This document shows positions 1 through 5,229 of a stretch of 5,229 nt of DNA, one piece after another; within the stretch, counting starts at the first letter, position 1; each line of letters begins with the position of its first letter. The stretch covers positions 1 to 5,229 of the forward strand of contig DUIO01000349.1 in assembly GCA_013330315.1 (NCBI GenBank), in the 5' to 3' direction. The notes under the pieces are model-generated. The model searched no databases and was not told where the DNA came from. It was given only the letters and a program-made list of their open reading frames with translations. Source of the stretch: Methanosarcina sp. (GTDB taxonomy: Archaea; Halobacteriota; Methanosarcinia; Methanosarcinales; Methanosarcinaceae). The position numbers and the translations under genes are program-made.

Positions 1-383
1 TGCTGTCTGTGAACCTGACAGCTGCTGCAATTAAAATCCTGGGAGGAAAGATCCTTGCAAGGCTTGTCCTGCCAACTGTTGCAAACGGAAAGACCAAGGA
101 CAAAATCGATGAAGAAATAGAAGAGAAAATGCCCAGGCTGGAACAGATGGGAATTACCCTCAAGAATCTTAACAACATTCTTGATACTGACAAGCTCGTG
201 CCTGGAAAAGATGTTATTTTTTCAGCAACAGCAGTAACTCCAGGTCATTTCCTGCGTGAAGTCCACCTCTTTGGCGGAGGAGATGCCAGAGTGCATACGA
301 TTTCTATGGGGGCATCCGGAGCTGTCAGGTTCACAGACAGCATCTATATTAAGGATAAACGGGATACTCCTCTCTATCTTTAA
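1..383 (+). CDS. glpX: GlpX-like class II fructose-1,6-bisphosphatase family protein, C-terminal part (5' end outside window)
   Basis: Class II fructose-1,6-bisphosphatases remove the 1-phosphate from fructose 1,6-bisphosphate in gluconeogenesis, using divalent metal in the cytoplasm. The frame is already open at the first complete codon (3-5), so the GTG at 9 is an internal valine and the true start lies upstream. Family features are the TAAAIKILGG helix near the visible start, the segment GKDVIFSATAVTPGHFLREV, then a glycine-rich FGGG turn and the terminal strand SGAVRFTDSIYI. The ending matches the family: from the position aligned with E. coli Glu213 to the stop there are 124 residues, against 123 remembered for E. 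coli GlpX. Divergence is visible: the Pro-Glu-Gly expected before the helix reads Leu-Ser-Val, and the usual ATG-V-T-DGD reads ATA-V-T-PGH. Family membership is fairly safe; enzymatic activity is not, and a diverged paralogue is possible. No promoter is visible within the window. Confidence 0.8.
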   Translation, partial: LSVNLTAAAIKILGGKILARLVLPTVANGKTKDKIDEEIEEKMPRLEQMGITLKNLNNILDTDKLVPGKDVIFSATAVTPGHFLREVHLFGGGDARVHTISMGASGAVRFTDSIYIKDKRDTPLYL

Positions 384-440
384 TTTTCTTTTTTACCTTC
401 TTTTTTACTTTCATTTTTACTTTCATTTTTATTCCTTTTT
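384..440 (+). terminator. T-rich terminator-like tract after the GlpX-like gene
   Basis: Directly after the TAA stop comes a pyrimidine-rich stretch with five runs of five or six T. No GC-rich stem precedes it. Archaeal RNA polymerase terminates at U-tracts without needing a hairpin, so this is the likely transcript end. Part of the stretch is a 12-bp tandem repeat, annotated separately. Confidence 0.6.
395..430 (+). repeat. 12-bp tandem repeat, 3 copies, T-rich
   Basis: Three adjacent 12-bp units read ACCTTCTTTTTT, ACTTTCATTTTT and ACTTTCATTTTT; the last two are identical. Each ends in a T5-T6 run, so the repetition multiplies the terminator-like U-tract of the upstream gene. The 12-bp period equals that of the unrelated-looking array at 604-699. 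Confidence 0.75.
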
Positions 441-603
441 GAATATGGATAAATAAAGATTACTTCTTTTCTCAATTTATCAAAAAAATGTGTATTATCT
501 ACATTAACTATAAATATCAGATAAATCTCTGGGCAGACTAAAGATTTCGAGTCAATGTACCGGTTCAGAGCATAAAATTGAACTTTCGAATTAACTTTTA
601 AAG
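441..603. other. AT-rich spacer without a supported gene
   Basis: I see no supported coding region on either strand here. Bases 498-509 are an exact copy, in rotated phase, of the 12-bp unit that is tandemly repeated from 604, so this may be a relic or seed of that array. A less AT-rich island at about 526-570 can fold weakly: 527-534 pairs with 563-570 (8 pairs, two of them G-U), and 536-539 pairs with 550-553 inside it. A TATA-like CTATAAATA starts at about 509, but no gene follows at a suitable distance. Confidence 0.5.
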
Positions 604-699
604 TAACTTCTACATTAACTTCTACATTAACTTCTACATTAACTTCTACATTAACTTCTACATTAACTTCTACATCAACTTCTACATCAACTTCTACAT
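604..699 (+). repeat. 12-bp tandem repeat array, 8 near-perfect copies
   Basis: The unit TAACTTCTACAT occurs six times without change (604-675), then twice as CAACTTCTACAT (676-699). Degenerate units extend the array on both sides, to about 580 and about 723. Because the period is a multiple of three, the minus strand reads as a Val-Glu-Val-Asn repeat, which probably explains the open frame there. The identity of the central copies points to recent expansion by slippage or unequal crossing over. Confidence 0.92.
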
Positions 700-728
700 T
701 AATTTTCACATCAACTTTCAAATCAAAA

Positions 729-754
729 TCGAAAGTATAACTCGAAGGTATAAC
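729..754 (+). repeat. 13-bp direct repeat, 2 copies
   Basis: TCGAAAGTATAAC (729-741) is followed at once by TCGAAGGTATAAC (742-754), with one mismatch, and then by a partial third start, TCGATA. It lies between the 12-bp and 14-bp arrays and shares its TCGAA beginning with the 14-bp unit. Confidence 0.8.
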
Positions 755-776
755 TCGATACGTTAGCCAGGTTAAA

Positions 777-832
777 TCGAATATTAAATATCGAATATTA
801 AATATCGAATATTAAATATCAAATATTAAATC
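777..832 (+). repeat. 14-bp tandem repeat array, 4 copies
   Basis: The unit TCGAATATTAAATA occurs three times exactly (777-790, 791-804, 805-818) and a fourth time with changes (819-832, TCAAATATTAAATC). Each unit contains a TATA-like ATTAAATA core. The array ends 30 bp before the start codon of the methylthiotransferase gene. Confidence 0.92.
805..832 (+). promoter_or_regulatory. Candidate TATA-box region for the methylthiotransferase gene
   Basis: The last two units of the 14-bp array carry TATTAAA-type cores, at about 810-817 and 824-830. An archaeal transcript starts about 25 bp downstream of the TATA box, so the final core would give a start near 850-855 and a very short leader before the ATG at 863; an earlier core would give a longer one. 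Which copy is used, if any, cannot be told from sequence. Confidence 0.4.
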
Positions 833-851
833 AGACTACCAGTTCAAATGT

Positions 852-856
852 GAAGG
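852..856 (+). promoter_or_regulatory. Weak ribosome binding site for the methylthiotransferase gene
   Basis: GAAGG lies 6 bases before the ATG at 863 and is a partial match to the archaeal Shine-Dalgarno sequence. It supports this ATG, which also gives the MiaB-family N-terminus at the expected distance from the first conserved cysteine. Confidence 0.5.
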
Positions 857-862
857 CAGAAT

Positions 863-2170
863 ATGAAAATATATCTTGAGAGTTTTGGCTGTTCCGCAAG
901 TCAGGCATCAGCCGAGATTATGAAAGCAAGCGTTGAAAGGTTTGGGCACGAATTATTGAGTCCTGACGCTGCCGGGCAGGCAGAAGTTTATATCTGCAAC
1001 TCCTGCACAGTGAAGTATACAACAGAACAAAAAATTCTCTACAAAATCCGCACTATGGGTGAGAGAGGCATACAGGTTATTGTTTCAGGCTGCATGCCCG
1101 AAGTCCAGCTTGAAGATATCCTGCATGCAAATCCCGAAGCCCATATTCTTGGTGTAAATGCGGTTTCCCGCTTGGGTGAACTTCTCTCCTCGATCGAACA
1201 GAGGAAAAATGCCGGACTGCCCGGAGGAGAACGTCTGGAAATGCGAACTTCCGAGCCCCTGGGTTTCCTTAATGTGCCGCGAGAACGTTCAAACCCTAAC
1301 ATTCATATCTGCCAGATCTCCCAGGGCTGTAATTTCTCATGCTCTTATTGTATCGTAAAACATGCGAGAGGCAAGCTCCGCTCTTTTCCGCCTGAAGAAA
1401 TCGTAAAAGATATACGCTCTGCAGTCGCAGATGGTTGCAGGGAGATCTGGCTTACTTCTCAGGACGACAGCCAGTACGGCATGGATACAGGAGTCAAACT
1501 GCCTGAGCTCCTGAAGGTGATCTCGGAAATTCCGGGCGATTTCAAAGTCAGGGTTGGTATGATGAACCCTTTTTCCGTCCTCCCTATCCTTGACGATCTG
1601 GTAGAAGCCTTTGATTCAGACAAAATTTTCAAGCTTTTACATCTGCCGATTCAGTCCGCTTCTCATTCAGTCCTGAAAAAAATGAATCGTCTGCATAAAA
1701 TGGATGCTGTGGATGAAATTATTACTAAATTCCGTACTCGCTTCGAAGATATTTCCCTCTTTACGGACATAATCATCGGCTTCTGCGATGAGACTGACGA
1801 AGACTTTGAAGAAACCGTAGAGTGGGTAAAAAAATACCGTCCGGAAAAAATCAATATTTCCAGATATTCTCCCCGCCCGCACACTAAAGCCTTTTCTTTC
1901 CGGAACTTAGATTCCAGGATTTCCGTACAACGTTCACATGAACTGCACAAAGTATGTGAGCAGATAAAGCTCAAATCCAAGAAGGAAATGATTGGCTGGA
2001 AAGGCAGGGTTTTTGTCTCGAAATATACCGAAATAGGAGATGTCCTCACTCGTACGGATTCTTACCGTCCGGTTGTAATCAGCGGTTCCAATCTCAAGCC
2101 CGGTGAATACGCTCAGGTGGAAATTACAGGCGCGAAGCCTGGATATTTCCTGGGAAAGCTCGTCGGCTAA
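863..2170 (+). CDS. tRNA t6A37 methylthiotransferase, archaeal MtaB/CDKAL1-like (radical SAM)
   Basis: Predicted to convert N6-threonylcarbamoyladenosine at position 37 of ANN-decoding tRNAs to its 2-methylthio form (ms2t6A), using two iron-sulfur clusters and S-adenosylmethionine in the cytoplasm. The 435-residue protein has the full MiaB-family order. An N-terminal UPF0004 domain carries Cys10 (FGC), Cys48 (CNSC) and Cys77 (SGC), expected to hold the auxiliary cluster. The radical-SAM motif is Cys156-x3-Cys160-x2-Cys163, followed by EIWLTSQDDSQYG (194-206), LPIQSASHSVLKKMNR (261-276) and IIGFCDETDEDFEET (304-318). A TRAM-like RNA-binding domain covers about 378-435. The length fits the archaeal and eukaryotic t6A branch better than bacterial MiaB, whose i6A substrate archaea lack. 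Small departures are SAS for the usual SGS and Cys308 where proline or a similar residue is common. It stands alone between two long spacers and is probably monocistronic. Confidence 0.93.
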   Translation: MKIYLESFGCSASQASAEIMKASVERFGHELLSPDAAGQAEVYICNSCTVKYTTEQKILYKIRTMGERGIQVIVSGCMPEVQLEDILHANPEAHILGVNAVSRLGELLSSIEQRKNAGLPGGERLEMRTSEPLGFLNVPRERSNPNIHICQISQGCNFSCSYCIVKHARGKLRSFPPEEIVKDIRSAVADGCREIWLTSQDDSQYGMDTGVKLPELLKVISEIPGDFKVRVGMMNPFSVLPILDDLVEAFDSDKIFKLLHLPIQSASHSVLKKMNRLHKMDAVDEIITKFRTRFEDISLFTDIIIGFCDETDEDFEETVEWVKKYRPEKINISRYSPRPHTKAFSFRNLDSRISVQRSHELHKVCEQIKLKSKKEMIGWKGRVFVSKYTEIGDVLTRTDSYRPVVISGSNLKPGEYAQVEITGAKPGYFLGKLVG

Positions 2171-2232
2171 AGGCGGGGAAAATCTAAATCAAAAATGCAT
2201 ATATAAAGAAGACTTAAATAGAAGAGAACCGG
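2171..2232 (+). other. Spacer after the methylthiotransferase gene with a TATA-like element
   Basis: No coding region is seen. GCATATATAAAG (about 2197-2208) is the best TATA-box look-alike in the window. It lies about 30 bp after the stop codon, with an A-rich stretch before it that could serve as a BRE. Transcription from it would begin near 2230, at the edge of the T-rich tract, leaving over 200 bases before the next gene. Confidence 0.35.
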
Positions 2233-2365
2233 CCTTTTTGCTGCTTTGATTTTTTCTTCATTTTCTTTTTAATTTTTTCTTTATTTTTCTTTACTTTTTT
2301 ACTCGATTACCTCTCATTCACTTTTTATCTTTCAGCTTCTTATTTTTATTTGTCTATCTTTCCAA
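2233..2365 (+). terminator. Long pyrimidine-rich, multi-T-tract terminator-like region
   Basis: About 130 bases are dominated by T with some C, including many runs of four to six T separated by short A- or C-containing breaks. No stable hairpin precedes them. Several successive U-tracts are typical of archaeal transcript ends. This stretch separates the methylthiotransferase gene from the large gene downstream. Confidence 0.55.
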
Positions 2366-2366
2366 T

Positions 2367-2404
2367 AAAAAGCAAACATTTATGTACATAACTGTCTTAT
2401 ATTT
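2367..2404 (+). promoter_or_regulatory. Candidate promoter for the large surface-protein gene
   Basis: An A-rich, BRE-like AAAAAGCAAA (2367-2376) stands directly before TTTATGTACA (2379-2388). This would place a transcript start near 2408, about 40 bases before the GTG at 2447. A second TATA-like CTTATATTT (about 2396-2404) would give a start near 2428. Both are weak pattern matches in an AT-rich region. Confidence 0.35.
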
Positions 2405-2445
2405 TTTACTTAAATCTTTCAGTTCTTTACAATCTTGCATTCTGG

Positions 2446-2452
2446 GGTGAGG
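2446..2452 (+). promoter_or_regulatory. Strong Shine-Dalgarno-like GGTGAGG overlapping the proposed GTG start
   Basis: GGTGAGG contains GGTGA, complementary to the usual archaeal 16S rRNA 3' end. It overlaps the proposed GTG start (2447-2449) and so cannot serve it. The in-frame codon at a suitable spacing is ATA at 2456-2458, 5 bases after GGTGA. The signal therefore leaves the start codon open. Confidence 0.45.
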
Positions 2453-5229
2453 CATATAGCTGGGAAAAAATCTATTAGATATTCTTTTTTTAATTACTCC
2501 CGGTTTTTTCAGGATAGCAGTGCCTATATTCCTTACGCCGTAATTGGGATTTTCATTGTCCTTATAGCAACCTTTGCCTCAGTTTACCTTTTGAAAATGG
2601 ACAGCGAGGTTGCAGAGACAATCTACACTACAGAGAAAAGTGACCCCGAACAGACAGCTATCAATCTCGTGGCATCCGACCTTGCCCGCTGCCTTAACTA
2701 TGCTGGCATGGAAGCCCTGGAATGGCAGGGAGAACATCCTGTGATCGTGCCCGAAGGCTCTCCGGTTAATAGGGTATCTGAAGATAACTTTATGGCAACT
2801 CCTCAGAACCAGAACCTTGAGAAAGGGGATACCCTTCAAATTTCAATAAACCTGCCGTCAGACGTATGGGGTAAAATCGAATCTTTATGGAAAAATAGAG
2901 ACGTCATCCTTGTCGTAAAAGATTCTGCAGGACAGCAATTAAAAAGTGTGAACTACGGTAAAGCTACAGGTTTTCTTCAAAAGGTTTATTTTTATGAATA
3001 TATGGAAATACCGGAAAACTCAAAGGCCGGATATGCATCCATAGAACTTTATTACGGAGATGAACTCAAGGCTTCTGACTGGTTCCAGATTGAAGCAAGT
3101 CCCATGAAAGATATTACTGCAGAAGCTTTTAAACGGCTACTTTTGGCAAATTATCAGGGTAACAGCCACACATTCAGGGAATTTGCCATTAATGTAGAAC
3201 CTGACATAGAACCCGAACAAATTAAAATAAGAAAAGTTAAAGGAACTTTGCAGCGGGAAATTTCCCCTTCCAATAATAACTATACGATTTACTATATATT
3301 TGAAATTCCTGCTTTAAACTATACTCTTGTAAATCTCGAATCCGGAGAAACATACAATATGAGTATGAACCTCTCCACACTTATCACTTCACGGGAACCT
3401 TTGCTTGAAGAACTTGTAAAGGAATATGAAACCGCTCTCGGAACATCATCAAGCCTCGACTCAACTTCCAATATCGTGCTTGGAGCAACAAACCTCAGGA
3501 CTTTTATCTACGGCCCGTGGCAGCACTACGCAAACGGTCCCCTGAATATTTTGACTAATCCTTCCCTTGCAAGTTCTGTCAACGGAGCCACACTTTATAC
3601 ACAGAAAAAGGTTTTTGACTCCGTTGATCCTCTGGCTCTCACATATACTACCTATTATAACGGCAAAGTCCTGTATGAAGATGTTTGTGCTTCCGACAGT
3701 CAGGTGAGGGGTTCAGGCTTGATAAATTCGACCATTGTTAATTCAAGAGTACCCAATTCAACTTACTCAAATAATTCTTACTCAAATACTTCTATTTCCT
3801 CCTACGAAACGGATAAAGGCGTGAATCTGACGAGTACTTACGATTCTCTTGCAGCAAACAGGTCTTTCTCCCTTGATGTGGAAGAAGGGATAGAGAAATC
3901 CCTTGTGGAAGCAGATACATCCTATAATGAGCTTTCCGAATATTCGGAGATAAAAGTTTCAGCCTCGGACTATACAGAAGGAGTACTCGATGGCTGGGTT
4001 TTTAATGATCGCGTGTGGACGAAGGAAAACCCTGATCTCATTCACGCCGTTACGAATAGCGTTTATACGGCTCCGGTCCAGGGACAGGTCCTGAGGGACG
4101 GCTTCAACTCTCCTGCCCCTCTTGCTTCAACAATCAAAGCAGATTTTGACAGGGACTCGGTTTCATACGGCGGACACGCTGTTAGCTGGGACTCGAATTA
4201 TTTTGCATCGGGTACGCATGCAGGGTCGCTTGTGCCTTCTTACTCCTGGAACCAATCTGCTACAAATTTTTATTCAGAAACCATGAACCCCGGAATCACC
4301 CCTCCAAGAGGGAAGCTGAAAAGCTGGTATATCACGGATGCCTCCATTAGATTGAATTCCGTAGAAATAAGTAATGTAAGAGTTGAGCCCCATTATGAGT
4401 ACAGGGCTAATGACAAACTGGTTGCCGAATACAGGAGCAGTGACGGCTACCTCAGTAGAGAAGACCATACCTTTGACTGGGGCATCCGTTATGATATCTA
4501 TTACAACATCAGGACAACATGGAAGGTTGATTACGACTATACATACACGTACGTCTGGCATACGGTAAATCGTAACCCTAACGGCGGTACAACCATAGAA
4601 GCACACTCTGCTACAGAAAGAGGCTCGAAATCCAAAACAGTAAGTAAAACCGACTCAGAATCTCTTTCCCACACCAGAGCAGAATCCGAAAACCTTACAA
4701 TAATTTACTACCAGCGCCCTCCCACAGGCGGTTACAAAGGAATCTCAACCTACACCGACCCTATCGAAAGAGAATACAAAAACACAACCCTTTACACAGC
4801 CGATGCAGAAAGATTTGACCCCTGCTGTGCCGATGCCGCAGACAAATACCGTACTGCTTATGTGGACCTGAGAGCAATCGAAAGCACGTTCTGGGCTTAT
4901 CCTGACGGAAAATATCTTCCACAGCGCGCAGTCAACTGTGATATTCCTCCATGGCTGCACAGGATAATGGCTGAAGAAGTGCTTGAAATGCTAGATTCGA
5001 TTGAAAAGGATAACCCCACATTTAGTTACTCTCTCCTCGAATCTCCCGGTCAGGACCCCACAGACCTCCAGGTGAATACTGCTGAAAAACTCATTCTTGA
5101 TCTCAAAGCAGACCGGGAAGCCTACGTAAACAAAAGGCAGCACCTTACGTCTAAAGGGAAGATGTATAGTTCAAGCGACTCTGCAAGATACATCGCAAGA
5201 AATGAAGCCTTCAACCGGCTGCTTAAAGA
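2447..5229 (+). CDS. Large membrane-anchored extracytoplasmic protein, DUF7286-like, 3' end outside window
   Basis: Function unknown. One frame is open from 2414 past the window edge, giving at least 927 residues from the GTG at 2447. A basic N-terminus (KK at 7-8, R11, R19) precedes a single membrane helix at about 28-49, and acidic residues follow, predicting a cytoplasmic N-terminus and an external body. The body is rich in Asn, Ser, Thr and Tyr and has 13 N-glycosylation sequons, six of them between residues 427 and 473. An aromatic stretch at about 680-705 looks like beta structure, and the part after about 835 looks helical. Cysteines are few: 82, 414, the pair 793-794, and 831. From memory, the helix-then-helical-repeat start and the charged C-terminal helices recall archaeal DUF7286 proteins, which in haloarchaea lie near type IV pilus/Tad-like secretion genes; this is tentative. 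The first in-frame ATG (2597) lies after the membrane helix, so starting there would lose the anchor. Confidence 0.8.
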   Translation, partial: MRHIAGKKSIRYSFFNYSRFFQDSSAYIPYAVIGIFIVLIATFASVYLLKMDSEVAETIYTTEKSDPEQTAINLVASDLARCLNYAGMEALEWQGEHPVIVPEGSPVNRVSEDNFMATPQNQNLEKGDTLQISINLPSDVWGKIESLWKNRDVILVVKDSAGQQLKSVNYGKATGFLQKVYFYEYMEIPENSKAGYASIELYYGDELKASDWFQIEASPMKDITAEAFKRLLLANYQGNSHTFREFAINVEPDIEPEQIKIRKVKGTLQREISPSNNNYTIYYIFEIPALNYTLVNLESGETYNMSMNLSTLITSREPLLEELVKEYETALGTSSSLDSTSNIVLGATNLRTFIYGPWQHYANGPLNILTNPSLASSVNGATLYTQKKVFDSVDPLALTYTTYYNGKVLYEDVCASDSQVRGSGLINSTIVNSRVPNSTYSNNSYSNTSISSYETDKGVNLTSTYDSLAANRSFSLDVEEGIEKSLVEADTSYNELSEYSEIKVSASDYTEGVLDGWVFNDRVWTKENPDLIHAVTNSVYTAPVQGQVLRDGFNSPAPLASTIKADFDRDSVSYGGHAVSWDSNYFASGTHAGSLVPSYSWNQSATNFYSETMNPGITPPRGKLKSWYITDASIRLNSVEISNVRVEPHYEYRANDKLVAEYRSSDGYLSREDHTFDWGIRYDIYYNIRTTWKVDYDYTYTYVWHTVNRNPNGGTTIEAHSATERGSKSKTVSKTDSESLSHTRAESENLTIIYYQRPPTGGYKGISTYTDPIEREYKNTTLYTADAERFDPCCADAADKYRTAYVDLRAIESTFWAYPDGKYLPQRAVNCDIPPWLHRIMAEEVLEMLDSIEKDNPTFSYSLLESPGQDPTDLQVNTAEKLILDLKADREAYVNKRQHLTSKGKMYSSSDSARYIARNEAFNRLLK
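3763..3792 (+). repeat. 15-bp in-frame direct repeat within the sequon-rich linker
   Basis: TTACTCAAAT occurs at 3763-3772 and again at 3778-3787, a 15-bp period. The encoded pentapeptides are Tyr-Ser-Asn-Asn-Ser and Tyr-Ser-Asn-Thr-Ser (residues 440-449), each bringing one N-glycosylation sequon. This suggests local duplication in a flexible, probably exposed linker of the large surface protein. Confidence 0.7.

Noticed and set aside
9..383. GTG at 9 as the true start of the first gene
   Set aside because: The frame is open to the window edge and the visible protein is only the C-terminal third of a GlpX family member, so this GTG is internal.
256..456. 66-codon plus-strand frame overlapping the end of the GlpX-like gene
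   Set aside because: It overlaps the well-supported frame and its second half is low-complexity Phe/Tyr translated from the T-rich tract.
380..721. Minus-strand open frame of 113 codons as a gene
   Set aside because: It starts at TTG with no Shine-Dalgarno, is made largely of simple 12-bp repeats, and its Lys-rich tail is just the mirror of the T-rich terminator-like tract. I kept it as a low-interest finding, not a CDS.
604..832. CRISPR array
   Set aside because: Units of 12-14 bp directly abut without unique spacers, so these are simple tandem repeats.
1039..1358. Overlapping frames on both strands within the methylthiotransferase gene
   Set aside because: They are shadows: the methylthiotransferase frame carries all family motifs through this stretch.
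1663..2049. Minus-strand frames opposite the 3' half of the methylthiotransferase gene
   Set aside because: They lie opposite conserved radical-SAM and TRAM-region codons and show no recognisable domain or ribosome binding site.
2451..2540. Type IV pilin (class III) signal peptide at the N-terminus of the large protein
   Set aside because: No clear Lys/Arg-Gly/Ala cleavage motif sits just before the hydrophobic helix; a plain signal anchor fits better.
2579..4960. Short frames on both strands (2579-2839, 4274-4606, 4383-4568, 4745-4960) inside the large gene
   Set aside because: The long plus-strand frame is uninterrupted across all of them and gives a coherent membrane-anchored protein.

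Overview
The window looks like a chromosomal piece of a methanogenic archaeon, most likely Methanosarcina or a close relative. This is inferred, not proven. The supports are an archaeal-type tRNA methylthiotransferase, TATA-like rather than -35/-10 promoter signals, T-rich tracts after stop codons in place of hairpin terminators, long AT-rich spacers with tandem repeats, and a large glycosylation-sequon-rich surface protein. All genes I accept lie on the + strand.

Layout: (1) bases 1-383 are the 3' part of a GlpX-like (class II fructose-1,6-bisphosphatase family) gene cut by the window edge, followed by a T-rich terminator-like stretch. (2) Bases 384-862 are a spacer of about 480 bp with no convincing gene. 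It holds four tandem arrays with unit lengths of 12, 12, 13 and 14 bp. The last array sits just upstream of the next gene and repeats a TATA-like core. (3) Bases 863-2170 are a complete MiaB/MtaB-family radical-SAM enzyme, predicted to methylthiolate t6A37 in tRNA. (4) Bases 2171-2446 are a second spacer with a very T-rich stretch and TATA-like candidates. (5) From about 2447 to the end is one uninterrupted reading frame of at least 927 codons. It has no in-frame ATG before its membrane helix and runs off the 3' edge. It encodes a membrane-anchored, extracytoplasmic, Asn/Ser/Thr/Tyr-rich protein that in outline resembles the large archaeal DUF7286-type proteins.

The three genes show no obvious shared pathway. 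Each is separated from the next by a long spacer with its own terminator-like and promoter-like signals, so they are probably separate transcription units. The most rewarding items are the long 3' open frame with its unclear start codon, the apparent loss of a metal-ligand glutamate in the GlpX-like protein, and the stacked 12/13/14-bp repeat arrays.
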